A stretch of 64,000 nt of DNA from Paramarasmius palmivorus (GCA_037176845.1 JAYKXP010000024.1:1-64000); one strand, 5' to 3'; shown: positions 25,182-37,652, numbered from the stretch's first letter. Program-made: numbers and translations. Notes: a model not told the origin generated them from the sequence alone.

Positions 25182-26770
25182 CCAACTTGATTCCCAGAAG
25201 AGAAATCAAGTTCATGGTGGGAAGCCGCTCCAGGGATTAGCGCTTTTGGGTTTTGAGGTCTCAGATGTGGGTTTCTTCTCCGGCGTCGTACTTCTTTGTT
25301 GTCTTGTACTTGTAGAATATACATAACATTCGCGGTTCTGTATCTCGTTCCTTGTATTTAAGCCTACACTTCTGATAGTTTGCCCATCTCCGGGTGTGTA
25401 GATGAGATAAGGAGATTGCGCAGGCGGCTAGCAGCAATGGTCAAGCGCGCTGCGCGACACGGACCTCGCGATTCCTCACCGACCCGTCTTGGAGTGAAAA
25501 TGGTCTAGTCTGATTAGAAGTAATGGTACTACCACAAAATACCTAAATCTAGTACCTTGGGCGTTCATCTTTGAACTACCACAACCTTTTTTTACCCATG
25601 CCTTCTTCCCATTCCTTTCAACAACCAGCCCAGCACCCCCTTCCTCCTCTAATGACGACCTTTCCTTCTTCTGGTTTCGATCCCTCGCTTGCTCAATGTC
25701 CCTATTTGCTCGAGGAGCCGATACACTGATTCGGGTCTCGCCCGGCGCAAGGTCGATCTCAGCGATGCGTTTGACAATCCTCGCCACGAAGGGGAGTGTC
25801 TCGAGCTGGGAGAACGGTATCCTTGCAGAAGGAGCGTGTGATACGAAGAATGCGGGTACTATGACTCGAGAAATCAAAGTACGAATGTTCTTTTGTTGAC
25901 CGTGATTTTTTTGTTGTCTGGGCAATACGCCGTCAACCCCTAGAGGCGTGGGTGCAGAGGACTCAAAGGTGTGGTCGTAGTCGTGGTCGTGATGTCGGAA
26001 TGAGGAATGTCGTCCCGATAGTCCAGTCCACATCTTGACGCTGGGTTGGGAATAGTAATATCGTCTTCCTAGCCTCTTCATTATGCGGTAGATCCTGCTA
26101 GGGCTAGTTTGGTTCGTGGACTTTGGCTATGACCTGGCGTTGAGATGGCGATAGGCATAGAGACGTTTGGTGATTGCCTGTGAATCCTGCGCGGGTATTT
26201 AGATGTCGGAACCAGGGAGAGAAAAACGGCGGTAGCGTACATGATATGTTCCGTCTCGACCGTGACTCTCATGATCAAGCGTCAATCGTAACATGACCGT
26301 CAAGCGACACGCACAACTCTCCGCATCTTGCTTGGGTGCGTTGGGCTGGGAGAACGGGACTTGTCCATTTTTCGTTGTTATTCCATCTCTTGTTTGCGTA
26401 TCAGGCGAGAGAGTCGGTATGAAGAAGGTCGATGTAGAGTCTCGGTTGGAACTTCGGGAATGATAGTTCTTTGACTTGTGGTCATACGAGGCCTACCGAA
26501 GATTAGTTTTAGGCCCTTAGAGAGCGGAGGAAGGGACTTACATACCGTGGATCGGGCATCAGTCGTACAGTACATCGAGCCAGCGACGTGTTTGATACAT
26601 CACGAAAATAGTCGTGGAATGGCTGTGAGGAAAGTGACGTTGGTGATATTGCAAAGGCTGCGTTCTATATGGCCGTGGATGGGGACGGGGAGTGGCCATG
26701 GGGAAATGTTGGAAAGAGAACGTTACCTTGCGACTCTGGAGCAAGGTATCCCTCGACAAAAAAAATAAGC
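25182..26770. repeat. 3' flank of copy D and truncated spacer unit
   Basis: The shared flank (CCAGAAGAGAAATCAAGTTC) follows the stop of copy D, then the second spacer family (25,560-26,400) and one more copy of the dispersed block (26,480-26,710, with GGAAGGGACTTACATACCG and AATGGCTGTGAGG). Similarity to the array stops at about 26,710-26,770. The next part of the unit, corresponding to 'cacgggcgtcaaagctc' in unit B near 9175, reappears only at about 63,951. Confidence 0.6.
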
Positions 26771-26899
26771 GCCGTTAATTGACGCCCATCAGTTCCGCCA
26801 GAACAGCCTTACACCGCCCCCGGTAATTGCCGTTCAATTCACAGGACTGATAGTAATGGGTTGGCCAGAAATAAGCCACCAGTGCTGGTAGACAGAACG

Positions 26900-27016
26900 A
26901 TGATCAGACCAGTGCAATGTGGCAAATGTGGCGAATCGGACCATAAGCATAGGTATTGCGCTGAAGGTACCACGATTGTACCAGGAGCAGAGAATCTCTC
27001 AAACGATAAAAGGTAA
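26900..27016 (+). other. Short ORF with a CCHC zinc knuckle, probably a gene remnant
   Basis: ATG 26900 to TAA 27014-27016 gives 38 residues with VQCGKCGESDHKHRYCAEG: Cys-x2-Cys-x4-His-x4-Cys, the exact spacing of a retroviral-type zinc knuckle. The frame is open upstream to about 26,783 with Pro-rich sequence, so this may be the last exon of a longer nucleic-acid-binding protein whose other parts are not recognisable. It lies just right of where the tandem array similarity ends. The family cannot be decided. Confidence 0.3.
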
Positions 27017-27203
27017 ACCCTAGTAAACCCTAGGAATGAAACGTATTCAATCACCACAAGCCGAACAATCAGGAGGTATTTATCAAACAGTATGGGATCC
27101 TGCCCGTTTATTTGGTAGTACAAGTGCATACAATATTCGATGTACAATAAGAGTCAATAAATAGGTCAATTTCTACATATGAGTCTGCGTCCATCGGTAA
27201 ATT

Positions 27204-28464
27204 TTACATTTTCCGCCTTTTCCATGGATTTCCCTCTCGAACCGCACGCCCCGACGTGTTTGGTTTAGCTTTAATGGGGCGAGATAGTACCCATATAGCT
27301 TCGACGTTCGCATTAAACACATATCTGCGATCGCCGCCCTTCGTAATGAGCCAGCGAGAGACTGTGAACATGACCTTGACCGTAGCCCCCTTCAGATTGC
27401 GCTCATAGTCAGGAGGTGCGATTGGTTTTCCGTCGATGTCGTAGGCAGGTAACAGATTGAGCTCGTATCTTTGTCGCATCGACGGATTCTCGACTAGTCT
27501 CCGTCTTTCCTCACTAGAGTCCTCCCCTGAGCACGGCATATTCTCCAGATTCCATTCTTCTTTCAACGATTCCCATGCTTCTGTGACAGAGTAAGACAGC
27601 TATCCATTACAGTGAATAATCAGGTATACCTTGAATTGCATCACCGTCAGACAGAGTTGAAACACTCGCAATGTCACTCTGTGATTCTAGGGCACCTGCA
27701 GCTGGATCGATTTCCTGTGATACATGTATTCAGTAACGGATACACAATGCGGTATTGGCACTTACCCTTAAGATAGGGTGTCTGATTCTCAACCGATGAC
27801 CGTTCAGAAGTGGCGTCCCAACCATCACGCCCGACTCTTTGTTGAATTGAGCAATGCGAGTGGCGCCTTGGATTCCATCGTGGAAGGTCTTTTGGAGTCG
27901 GGCGTCGGTTGGCACCCGAATGCAGGCTGTTGCCGCGTGGTTAGTGAAGGAACCTAGAATACGCCTGTTCCAGGATCCATCGGCAAACAGCCAATATTGG
28001 TTTGAGTCAATCTCCCCAATTGTCCAGAACACGGCTGGATCGTCAACGCCGGCCTGCGTCAAGACGCACTTATTACTGATCGTCTCTTGCCACACTACGT
28101 GCGACAACATTCTTGGGTGACCCAGGAAGCTTTTTTGCCTCGCTGCGTCCGAAAGTAGGTTGTCGAGGACGGTCTGGAGATCTATGCTGAGATCTTCTTC
28201 TGCATCGTCGATGATGAAAGCATCTAGGCTGGATTGATGCAGAGCCTTCCTCTTTGAAGTGTTGGTCGGCGACTCGGAGGGAGTTTTGTGCATGACTGTG
28301 TCGTCTTCGTTGTCGGCCTTGGGCTCTGCCTCCGATAAAGCTTCTGGAGGCTCCGGTGACTTTGAAGCCTCTGGCTGCGGTGGTGGTGGTGGTGCCGGAG
28401 GCAAGACAGGCGAGCTTTCACGTGTGATGATTGGACTATTGATTCGAGTGCTTCTGCGTCCCAT
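27204..28464 (-). CDS. Helitron-linked accessory protein, possibly OB-fold
   Basis: Three exons read from ATG 28464: MGRRSTRINSPIITRESSPV, then a Pro/acidic region with PPAPPPPPQP, then a domain with HVVWQETISNKCVLTQAG, VFWTIGEIDSNQYWLFADGS and GTPLLNGHRLRIRHPILR. Two introns (GTAAGTGCC...CACAG and GTATACC...CACAG) join in phase to the last exon, which has LLPAYDIDGKPIAPPDYERN, then GATVKVMFTVSRWLITKG and RYVFNANVEAIWVLSRP. The last segment is beta-rich, and I remember it as the C-terminus of a family common in agaric genomes next to transposons. An OB-fold, ssDNA-binding (RPA-like) role would suit a rolling-circle element, but that is inference. It lies 240 bases downstream of the Helitron gene on the same strand. 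Confidence 0.65.
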
Positions 28465-28703
28465 GTTCGTTGGTTGACACTAGTTCTCGAAAGTTAGTTC
28501 TTATATACTTTTCCTTTGTTTCCAATGTGGGAAAGACGTTCTCACCCTTCAAATCCATGTATAGCATATTGCACTGCTTTCGCGACACTGCCTGTGTGAA
28601 AGTTCAAACACCTCCCACAACATAGCACAAAAAAGTTCTCACCGTACAACTTTTGGGTCCGCAAAAGTGTTTGAGCAGAGCATGAAACGCGTATCAAGTT
28701 CAT

Positions 28704-31700
28704 TTATGAGAATTTTGCTTTTATTTGTGTCCATGCCTGCTCAGTTACTCGATCCAAATCGAGAAGGCGTCGCTCCTCCTGCAAGAGATACGGATCGTGA
28801 GGCCTGAGAAACGATTCATCCTCAAAATCGCGGAGGAGTCTAATGGTCTCTCTCCCTGCACTCCGGGACAATGCGACATATAGGTTGAACAGGTTCATTA
28901 CACCAGACGGTGGTCTCGCAATGTCGAGAATCACGGGAACGAGTGTTTGACCTTCTGCTCGATAATCTGTGAACGCGTATGCTGCCGTGAAGGGATATTG
29001 TCTTCGTAGGACAGTGTACTTGTCCATCCCAACATCGATTTTGACGTTTTCCTCTCGAGGTTCAAAGGGTATTTCCCTCTCTTCTAAGCCCTCCAAATGA
29101 GGCGCTCGAGTTCTCTCCAGTTTGACCACCACGCACACGGGTAGATAACGCAAAGTGACGAACGGTTGATCTGGAATTTGTGGTTCTTCGGGATGCAATA
29201 TTATTTTGGTTATTATCCCTCTTGCTCCATTAGTGATGTCCATGTCTGTACAGAGGTTGGAAGTGATTAATACTTTCATCCCTACTGCAAGATGCAACCC
29301 GTCTCTGGCTAGATTTGGTTTGATGCGTTTGTTGTTATTGATGTACGAATTATGGAGGATCTCCCTTTCTTTCAAGTTGAGTGGTCGCCCTTGAGTCGAC
29401 TCCTCTGTTCGGCAAAAGAATGATTGTACTCCTGTCGCTTGGCAGTGCTGTCTTGTTGCGGCCGCATTCCATGCTTCACGCACACTGTGTCGTGGAGTGA
29501 CTAAACTTGCGTCCTTCCAGGGAGGTGAGGTGAAATCGGTGGGTGGGCAACAGGGTGAATTGATGATTAAACTCCGCAACATGCTCAAGTCGTTCTCGTT
29601 GACTTGACCTGCTCTCAACCGTCTCAAGAACCCCAACCATATAGGGTCTTGCACTCTCTTCTGTTGCTTTAACACCACCACCGTATCGAACATCTCGTAC
29701 AGCTTTCTTCCTCTGAGGTCATCCTCATGTTCGTTGTCTTGCAAGTGGTTTGGGTAAAAAAGTGCTGCGTATTTTCGGCGTGCTACAGGAGGCATCTGAT
29801 GGAAATCTCCACATAAAATTACCCCGTTTAATCCGCCGAATGGCATTGACTCTGTATTTGATGCCTCCTTGACCAGACTTAATCGTCGTTCAATTACAGC
29901 TAGAAAGCGTTTATCGATCATTGACATTTCGTCTATGATCAAGTAACGCTTATTGCGCCAGAAATGTGTAAGAAAGCGCCGTCTGAGACTTGATAATGCC
30001 CCTCCTCGGTAGTTAACCCCCGCCAGGAAATGAGTAGTGTGCCCTTCGATCAGCGAAGCTGCCACACCGGTATACGCTCCCTTCACTAACCAGTTCCGTG
30101 TGCCATTAGCCGCGAAGGTTTGAGTTATGGTTTGTATGACTCTCGATTTACCGGTTCCTCCTTCACCATACAAAATCATAAACAGAGGGGGAGGACAATG
30201 GCCTTGGAGGACCTCATTGCAATGCATCGTCACAATCTCGTAAGCTCGCAACTGGTCTGCTTCGAGGTCTGATATGTCCAACGCTTCCAGCGGTTTTTCC
30301 ACTGTTGACTCTGCAACTGATTGCCGGACATATTCCGAAAGTGTAGGGTCATACGCCTCGACTGTAGGTTCCCCACCAGCCCTTCCTCTGGAAGGTTCTT
30401 GGGGTATTTCGTCCAGTATGTCGATGGGCTCTATCGATTGCAGGCACTGTATCCATTGCGCGATATGCGCCAAATCGTCTCCTAAGGCCTGGTAGGCCGA
30501 TGACCGGAATAGATACTGTCTTGATTGGAATATGCCCGCCTGGACGCCTACATCAACAGCTTGACGTCCATATGCAGATTCATTTGTGTTTCTCCATGCT
30601 TCGTCTGCATCTATCGCAGGACATGGCTCCAAAGGTGCTCGGTCGACGTTGTCCTCCGTTGGGGATCCAGCCGAGGATAATTCGTATTCGAATGGTGCAT
30701 TACCTGTATTGGCTAGTCAGCTGCATTCTTTCTGTCATCTTGGTAAGTGGAACTTACTTTCATCTTTGTTTGAGTCAGTATTTTCCTGTGCTTGTGTCTC
30801 AGCAGCCGAACGGCAGATGTAATAGTGTTGGGTGTTTGATATCCAGTAAAGGACATCACTATTCGCATTGGCAATGAACTCGTTGTACGCCCTTTGCCAT
30901 CCGATATCTCCATGAAGGAATTCGAGTTTTCGCCAAGGTTTGAACAGCATTAAGACACAAGCCATATAGAAGTTTTTCTTAATCGGATCGTCGGTATCGC
31001 GCCTAGGGGGATAACCCCCTACGAAATTTGGGATATAGTTATGGCCAGCTTTGCGGAGTAGGCGAATGTATTGGTTCGCATGTTTGTGAGGTTCGCGATA
31101 AGTCTTTTCAGGCATAGAGGTTGCCTGAGGTGATTTTTTATCATAAGTGTGCATCATGAATTCGAAGAGTGACATCTCTTCGAAAATTATGGGTCGGCAT
31201 GCGTAATCGGCTGCCTGGGATTTCAAAGCGAGACGCCCATCGTCCCCAAGAGTAATCGCAGCACTGCCTTCGTTGGTATGATGGTTGTCTCGATAGGTCT
31301 CGTTTGCACGTTGGTCCCGGTTGCTCGAATCCAAATCCGGGTGAACTTGTAAGAGTGATGCTACAAACGTCGGCCAATATAGGCTTGTGTATCTGTGAGA
31401 GCAGGTAGAGATACCATGGCCCATTAAGTAGGACATGATCATGGGCGCCGATATCTCCTGTTGCCCGTTCATTGCATGTAGGCATCGAAAGAGAAGGAGT
31501 TTGTTTCTCTGTTCTAAATCTCCTGAAGTGTCGTTGAGCAGATCGATGCGTTTCGAAAGCCCTGCCAGAAGGGCGCATAGGTTGAAATTGCGGTTTTGCT
31601 TTTTTGACGTATACATGGTTTCATAAAATGTAATGTTTGCTGATTCCTTCCCGTTTGTCAAGAGCTGAACGTCATGATTCGCACGCAGTGCGCAAGACAA

Positions 31701-34700
31701 GACAGGATTCCAGCTGTTGAAATAACCAAATAGTCGTCTAGGTCCCCATCGTCCAGTCGAGTCAACCCATGCTTCTTCCGACAAGGGCCAAGGTGCTCCG
31801 CGTTTGCAGAGCCATGTCCCCGGCTTGCTCTGCCGCAAACACCTGTCTTCATCGCAAGTATGTAGCTGACGCGTTCGGGCCACTACATCGTGAAACAATT
31901 GGATATCTTCCGCAAAAGTATCGGAATCAGGATGGGGTATAGGGTGGGATGCTATGTCAGGAATCGGTGGATATGCCTTCAGATCTGCTTTTGATCTTAT
32001 ATCACGAACAGACGCGAAGATGCATGTTTGGATGAATTCTTTGATGCGAATGCGGAAAGTTTCATCTTTAAGTTTCTCGAGCATTTCATCCGCCGATGGT
32101 GTGTTTTTCAACCAGATGAAAATGTGGATATGCAACGTCCCCCTTCCTTGTGCTTCAACGACACCGAAATATGCAGACACTCGACCAAAAATCCCCTTCC
32201 CACTGTAAACATTGCCTTGTCTATTGACCTTTATGCCAAACAGGTGTTCCAATACTGCTTTCACTATGAAGTGGAAGAACTCGGAAGCAGCATATGGATC
32301 CTTGGCAACTGTTTCAGCTCTCGACCTTGCCTCCCGGTCGCTTGGATTGGGAACGTGATGAATTACATCTGGCATTTGGCCCGCGATAATTTGGACTATT
32401 GGGTCATTGTCGTCATCCGGATTGAGTGTCAACCATAGGGACGGCGGACCATGTACCACGGAAGTTGACCAGATCTGACTCCGCAGAGTGAATCGACTCT
32501 GATCGGAGCCCATAACGGTACATCCTGAGGCATGGATATGTTTGCGAAGGAACGTGATTGCAGGGTTAGAAGACGGTAGTCCCGCGGCTTCTTCTTCCGC
32601 TGCTTGTTGGAGGTCTTGTGTCGTCAAAGAGGAGAGCAAAGTTTGGTGCCGGCGAAAGCGCTCTTGATTTATGTGTACCTTGGCCGCCCTCAACGATTCT
32701 CGCTTCTGTTGCAAGCCGAAGCATACAGAAGGAAAAGTCGGATGGTGTCTGAAGCGGAAATCATAGTGCTCCAATGACCATCTGACGTGTTCTTGCAAGC
32801 TCAATCGAACAGGCCGGGGTGCATCGATGCCTCCAATTCCATATGGATACAACATTGGATATGCCTTCTCAATCATGCACCCATCCACGTCATATGCTGC
32901 TTCAGATTGAGGGGGAAAGTCCCTTGCTGCGTTGCCACTGTGCCGAACCAAGTAATGTGGTTCTTCGGATACGAACAGGTGTCGCATCGCCCATTTCATT
33001 AATTCGTTGGCAGATATTCCCCGAAGCTCAGTGTCAGAGCACTCAGAAAATTCAAACGGTATCACAGTAGCAGGATCTACTTCTATTGATCAATGCTGGA
33101 ATCACTGATTGCTATTCATGGATATTCACCTGTTTGCCCTGATTCGTCGTCCTGTTCAGTATCCTCTTCATACACCGGCACATAATTTCCTGCATCCAGA
33201 TCCTTGCCGTCTACGTCTTCATCGTAATTTATGACATTCATCAGTTCATCCGGTACGTCGTTTTCAGGCAGTGTCTGGATAGTGTTCGGGTCGATGATAA
33301 TATCAGCGTAATACCGATTATTGGCCTGTAGCCACATCAACGCTTCCATGACCGCATGCCTACGGATGTGAAAGGATTCGTGGAGGTGAGTCTTCGCTAT
33401 TTTGCCTCGACCAATGAATGTGATCGAGAATAGCGAGGCTAAGATTGAAGGGCGACGAGGCATCAAACGTCCTTCGAGTGTGTCTATTATCTTGGTGCTG
33501 TTCAAGGAGAACGTGCACACATTCCCTTTAAGGCACATCTGAGGGGTGCAAAATGCTCGTCTATCTCGCCTCTTTTTTGGATAGATCTTCACCAAGAAGG
33601 CTTTGGGATACAGCAACGCTATGAGTTGTTGTTCACCCCAAGACAGTCGCTTTAGCTGATATGGGACATCGCCAATCCAAAGGTTATTTGCGAGTGCCAA
33701 TGGTGGCGGACTGGCTCTTTCAGCACGTAGGCCTCGATGACATTCACCACATATGCGTACAGTGGTAGTCACTCCTTGTGACTGCACTCCCGCCGCACAC
33801 AGCAAGAGACCGTCGCACAACTGGTGATGTCGATGAGGATGTGTGGGTATTAGCCGGTGGCGATTCGGTATATTGGCAACCGCAACGATTTCCCAGTTGC
33901 ACGATCGAGACAACATACGTCTTGCACAAACTCCGCAAATCAGATACACCATGTTATCGGTACATGTAGCCTCTATAAAGTTTCGGAGACATTCTTTTAC
34001 ATCTTCAGGTGAGGGCGGAGTAAGATATGGTTCGGTATGCATAGGCTCTATGTCTTCGTTGGGTGATTGGTGCATCCCTATCAATCAGAAGGATGTCAGA
34101 GCGAACCGGATTGTAGTAACGATTACTTACGGGTGCCAGATTGACGACTCTTTTCGCTGAGGCCAGATTGTCGACACTGTTCGTTGAGCGATTGGCGCAT
34201 TCCTACCAATTAGAAGAATGTCAGATGGAGACGGTATGTGGTAACGATTACTTACGGGTGCCAGTTTGACGATACTGTTCAATCCATTCCGGGGGAACCA
34301 ACGTCAACACTGGCGCTAAAGTCAGGTTGATTTGAGTGAGCGCGACAAGGTATAATGGAAAACTTTCATACCGTTAACGTCTATAGATGGCAATCTTCGT
34401 AAGGCGGGGCGTTCGATTACTTGGTTCGAGTGGGGAGAAGCTGGTGGGGCTAGTCGTATTTCTGTATTTGCGGGTGCTAATAAGAAAAGGTTTACAGTCG
34501 AGATGGGTTTAGTATTTACCTTGTGTGGTATTTATTCTTTGCCTTTCCTTTTCCGCTTTTCGGTCCCTCCTTCCTGCTGCTATACGTGACGCCTTCTGGC
34601 TCACATTCTGCAGAACATGTCTGAACACAATTTCGGGCATTGACGCGACCAGATCAACGAGTTTTTCTCTTGAAAATTTCTTGTGTTTGTGGTCGTATAG

Positions 34701-34928
34701 ATATCGATTAAGAGTATCTGCGATTTCGTCCATTGATAATGGTTGGAGAAAGTCATCGTTCCTGTAATTGCGAAGGGGCATTGAGTGTGAATACAAATGG
34801 CCTATGGGAACAGAATATATATGTGCGTACCGCCTTTGCCCAACTTGAAACATACTCACAGGAAGAGTATAGCCTTTGGTTCCCATGTCAACGGTTCGAG
34901 GAGGGGATCTTTCTGAAAAATAATACAC
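28704..34928 (-). mobile_element. Helitron Rep-helicase gene, apparently intact
   Basis: This is a rolling-circle transposon polyprotein. In order: an N-terminal exon set (34,928-34,090); a DUF6570-like Cys-rich domain (VYLICGVCARRMLSRSCN and RICGECHRGL); a Helitron-like Rep with the HUH motif GRGTLHIHIFIWL (about 32,130) and the paired catalytic tyrosines in FYETMYTSKKQNR (Y-x3-Y, about 31,620); and a Pif1-type helicase with Walker A YGEGGTGKS, Walker B YLIIDEMSM, GDFHQMPPV and YVALSRS. Introns near 33,070-33,114 (GTGAAT...AATAG) and 30,680-30,734 (GTAAGT...ATACAG) join the domains in phase, so Rep and helicase form one protein of roughly 1,900-2,000 residues. I saw no stop in the domains. 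The true start is uncertain: the first in-frame Met at 34,928 may lie in an internal exon. The element's TC and CTRR ends were not located. Confidence 0.9.
34061..34273 (-). repeat. Tandem exon-intron duplication inside the Helitron gene
   Basis: The blocks 34,061-34,149 and 34,182-34,273 are diverged copies of the same unit: the end of one exon (GGCACCC), a donor GTAAGTAATCGTTAC, an intron of about 53 bases, an acceptor ATAG or GTAG, and the next exon start. Both introns are phase 1, so the protein reads TGTRMRQSLNEQCRQSG... then RQSGTRMHQSPNED without frame loss. A shorter third echo (RQSG) lies between them. Confidence 0.75.
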
Positions 34929-35308
34929 TTTAGACAGAGCTGGTGAACAGGGTTAGGTACAGCACGCACCACTTCAATCACAATGCTGACGTTGAGGTTT
35001 TGTTATACGCATGGCAAGGAACTGAAAACACTCAGCTAAACTAAGCTGATAACAACACGGTTGAAACCCTACCTTTTGAGATTGTGCCACATCAGGTCAA
35101 AACGTCCACCGAGGTGGACGTTTAGCTTCTCTATGTCCTGCCGGGGCAGGAACATGGATGAAGCATGGAGGGCGGGCGCTGCTTAAGTAATCACTTCAAC
35201 AAAAGCTTCGCTTAGTCTGGCAGCGGAGCTAAACACGACTTCGGATGTGTTAAACATACAGTAGATACAAATGAATACAATATATAATACAATTGGTGTA
35301 GCGTATAC
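34929..35308. other. Intergenic region with two tight palindromes
   Basis: No gene is seen. At about 35,099-35,122 the sequence AAACGTCCACC-GA-GGTGGACGTTT is a perfect 11-bp stem with a two-base centre. About 20 bases on, CCTGCC-GG-GGCAGG (near 35,137-35,150) is a 6-bp stem. They lie between the Helitron gene and the convergent end of the MYND-family gene. They could belong to a Helitron end or to a terminator-like structure; neither is proved. Confidence 0.5.
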
Positions 35309-37293
35309 TCAATTGATCGCTGGTGGGAAGGTGTCTTCTGCACGATACCACGACCATAGCACCAAGCTCTGAGCTCCACACAATATCATGATCAGCTGTG
35401 CACCCGAGCCGTCCAACGGTTTGGAGATGAAGTGACAGAAAGCTGATTCTGGAATATCTCCGAGGTCTATCGTCAACATTTCCGCACGTTGTCCTGTGAG
35501 GTTGAGCTGTACACATTCATTCACCAGCAAGTGGTCTCGGAGAGTCTGAAGTTCTGATTGGCGCTGGTGTAGGATCTGGTGGGCCACGAATCGAATAAAA
35601 CCTCGATCGCAGTACATAACAGAGTGTTCCCCATCTAGGGATGTGAAGTTAGTCCTGGATACTGCCATCGTTGTCATAATGCGCACTTTGCCGTTGACGG
35701 GCCCATTCCTTACAAAGGAGACTATGGCCGCTTTTCCATGCAAGATATTGACATTTTTTACTGCAGTAGGTATTTTGAAAACATCCGCTGCAAACCCTTG
35801 ATGGGGCTTCATTGGCAGAGCGAGGTGCTTTTCTCGAGCACTAGTTCTGCTTGTCATTTCGTATATGTTCTGGAGCGTCAAATCACTCACCTTGGAATAG
35901 AAACAGAGCCGTCGTGCCATCGATGAATACGGAGATTGACAGTATAAGGTATACCATACAGACAATTGAACGATACTCCTTTTCCATTCGATCCAAAGTC
36001 CCTTCGCGTTCCCGCTGTAGCTGTTGGGCTTGCATCCAACATGAAGCGACTTCCGCAATACGCTGGGGGTTAATGCATGGCCCTGAAGTATATCCAGTAA
36101 CGATCTTGCTTCAACCAGAATATACTGTTGGTGTACCAGCCCCCTCCTAACGAAGCCGTATCGATTCTCGTAATCGGCGTAAGCGTCGAGCCGGGATAGG
36201 GTCGAGAGGATACCAGCATGGATTGCTTCCATCGTCTACCCCATGCTTCCCGGTATGTGTGCGATTTCGTCGAGTACGCGTAGCCCTAATAAGATCAGTT
36301 TTCCAATCACGTCGACCTTACTTCTAATCTCCCCCGCGCTTTCCACACAACCACTTGATTTCCTCAACCGATTGATACATCCCGTTACGCCCTTTGCTAC
36401 CCAATATCCTGCATGCCTGGTCACGATCTCTTCACGAATCACCGGTAACAGTTCCGCCAGTCCGAGATAAAGCGCCAGTACTTCATCAACGTGTCCAACC
36501 CAGATGCGTTTGGGAGACACCAGTTGTGAGAGACGGCTAATAATAACATTTGCCATGTTTTCTCCTTTGTACTTGGCTATGAATTCCAGGACGTGGTCGG
36601 GATATATATAATCTGCTGTCTGCAGATGATGCCAATACAGCGTGAGCAGTACCATCCCAATTCGAGGCACGTCGGAACTCCAATTTGATATACCAGCTAG
36701 CAGAAGATGGATTACGAGTCTGCCCATCTCGGTGCTGCTCTCCATTATTTTGTAGGTTTCGCAGGTGGAATGGTGTACAGCGAGCGTCGTTATAAACTTG
36801 CAGAGGACGTTGATGACAATGTTGTCCCATTCCAAGTCGTCGGGATTTTTGGGCACTCCTTGATGATGAATATGGTAACAAGGTCCCCACGAAACCAAAG
36901 CAGACAACCAACCGAAAATCAGCCTCCAATGAGCAGTCACGGATAGACCGGGAAAGACGACTTGGAAAGTGGCTCGTGGGGCTTGAGCATTGGGCGTGAG
37001 GTATGTTGTGAAGATGTCGAATGCGAGCAGGATCTGGTTGCTGATGAAACATGTGTTTTGACGTGGTGAGCTGGGGTCTGGAATGGGTATGGAAAGAGTG
37101 GACTTGAGTTGATGTAGCACCTGGGCGTCTTTTTTGTGCGCTAGTTGATGAAGCGACTCTGTCATACTAATCTACCGTGAGGGTTAGAGCACGACTGATG
37201 TTGAAAATTTACACGTACCTTCCTGACACTGTACAGGGTGTGTTGAACTCTTCGGTCATATCCTCTCTTTAAATATCGACCCAGCGCGGCCAT
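35309..37293 (-). pseudogene. MYND-family agaric protein with one in-frame stop
   Basis: A short first exon at ATG 37293 (MAALGRYLKRGYDRRVQHTL) joins in phase, through an intron ending ACGGTAG, to a long open frame with TESLHQLAHKKDAQVL, WGPCYHIHHQGVPKN and VLDEIAHIPGSMG. Then comes a TAG at 36,236-36,238, after which the same frame continues as MEAIHAGILSTLSRLDAY to 35,309. The layout (helical N-terminus, then a Cys-containing segment ending CQSPYSSMARRLC, then SVMYCDRGFIRFVAHQ and a beta-rich tail) matches the large agaric family that carries a MYND finger near the C-terminus. Here most finger Cys/His positions are missing, so the finger is degenerate. A probable 48-base intron lies near 35,840-35,890. 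The single stop suggests recent inactivation. The family assignment is from memory of its layout. Confidence 0.5.
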
Positions 37294-37652
37294 GGACCGT
37301 CCACCTGCTCTCGCGATCGTTTCCGCAATTTGCAAATCTTTCCAGTCAGATGAGGTGGCTCACTCGTTGGCGATGATTTATGGGTATTGTGTAGACTTGT
37401 GGTAATGCGACTGTTTGAGATCTAGCCAGACCCTGGCCATTGACGGCGGGAGACAGATTGACTAAATTGGGCGCTACTAGACCTGAGCGCTAAAGTATGG
37501 GGTTGGTTGATCAAGCGGTTCATTGCACCCAATAATGCTTTAGGGACTATCTCATTCCCCTCGAACGTTTTACATCACTGCGTCTTTTACTTAAGCCTTC
37601 CGCAGTCCCGACGAACAAGGTGAGTATGTTACTAAACTACTCGAAGACGTGA

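Noticed and set aside
27009..27032. Telomere-like AAACCCTAG repeats
   Set aside because: Only two imperfect units; far too short to mean a telomere or an internal telomeric tract.
36918..37052. Second minus-strand gene overlapping the MYND-family gene at 36,537-37,052
   Set aside because: It is a shadow frame of the MYND-family coding sequence, with no motif or splice support.
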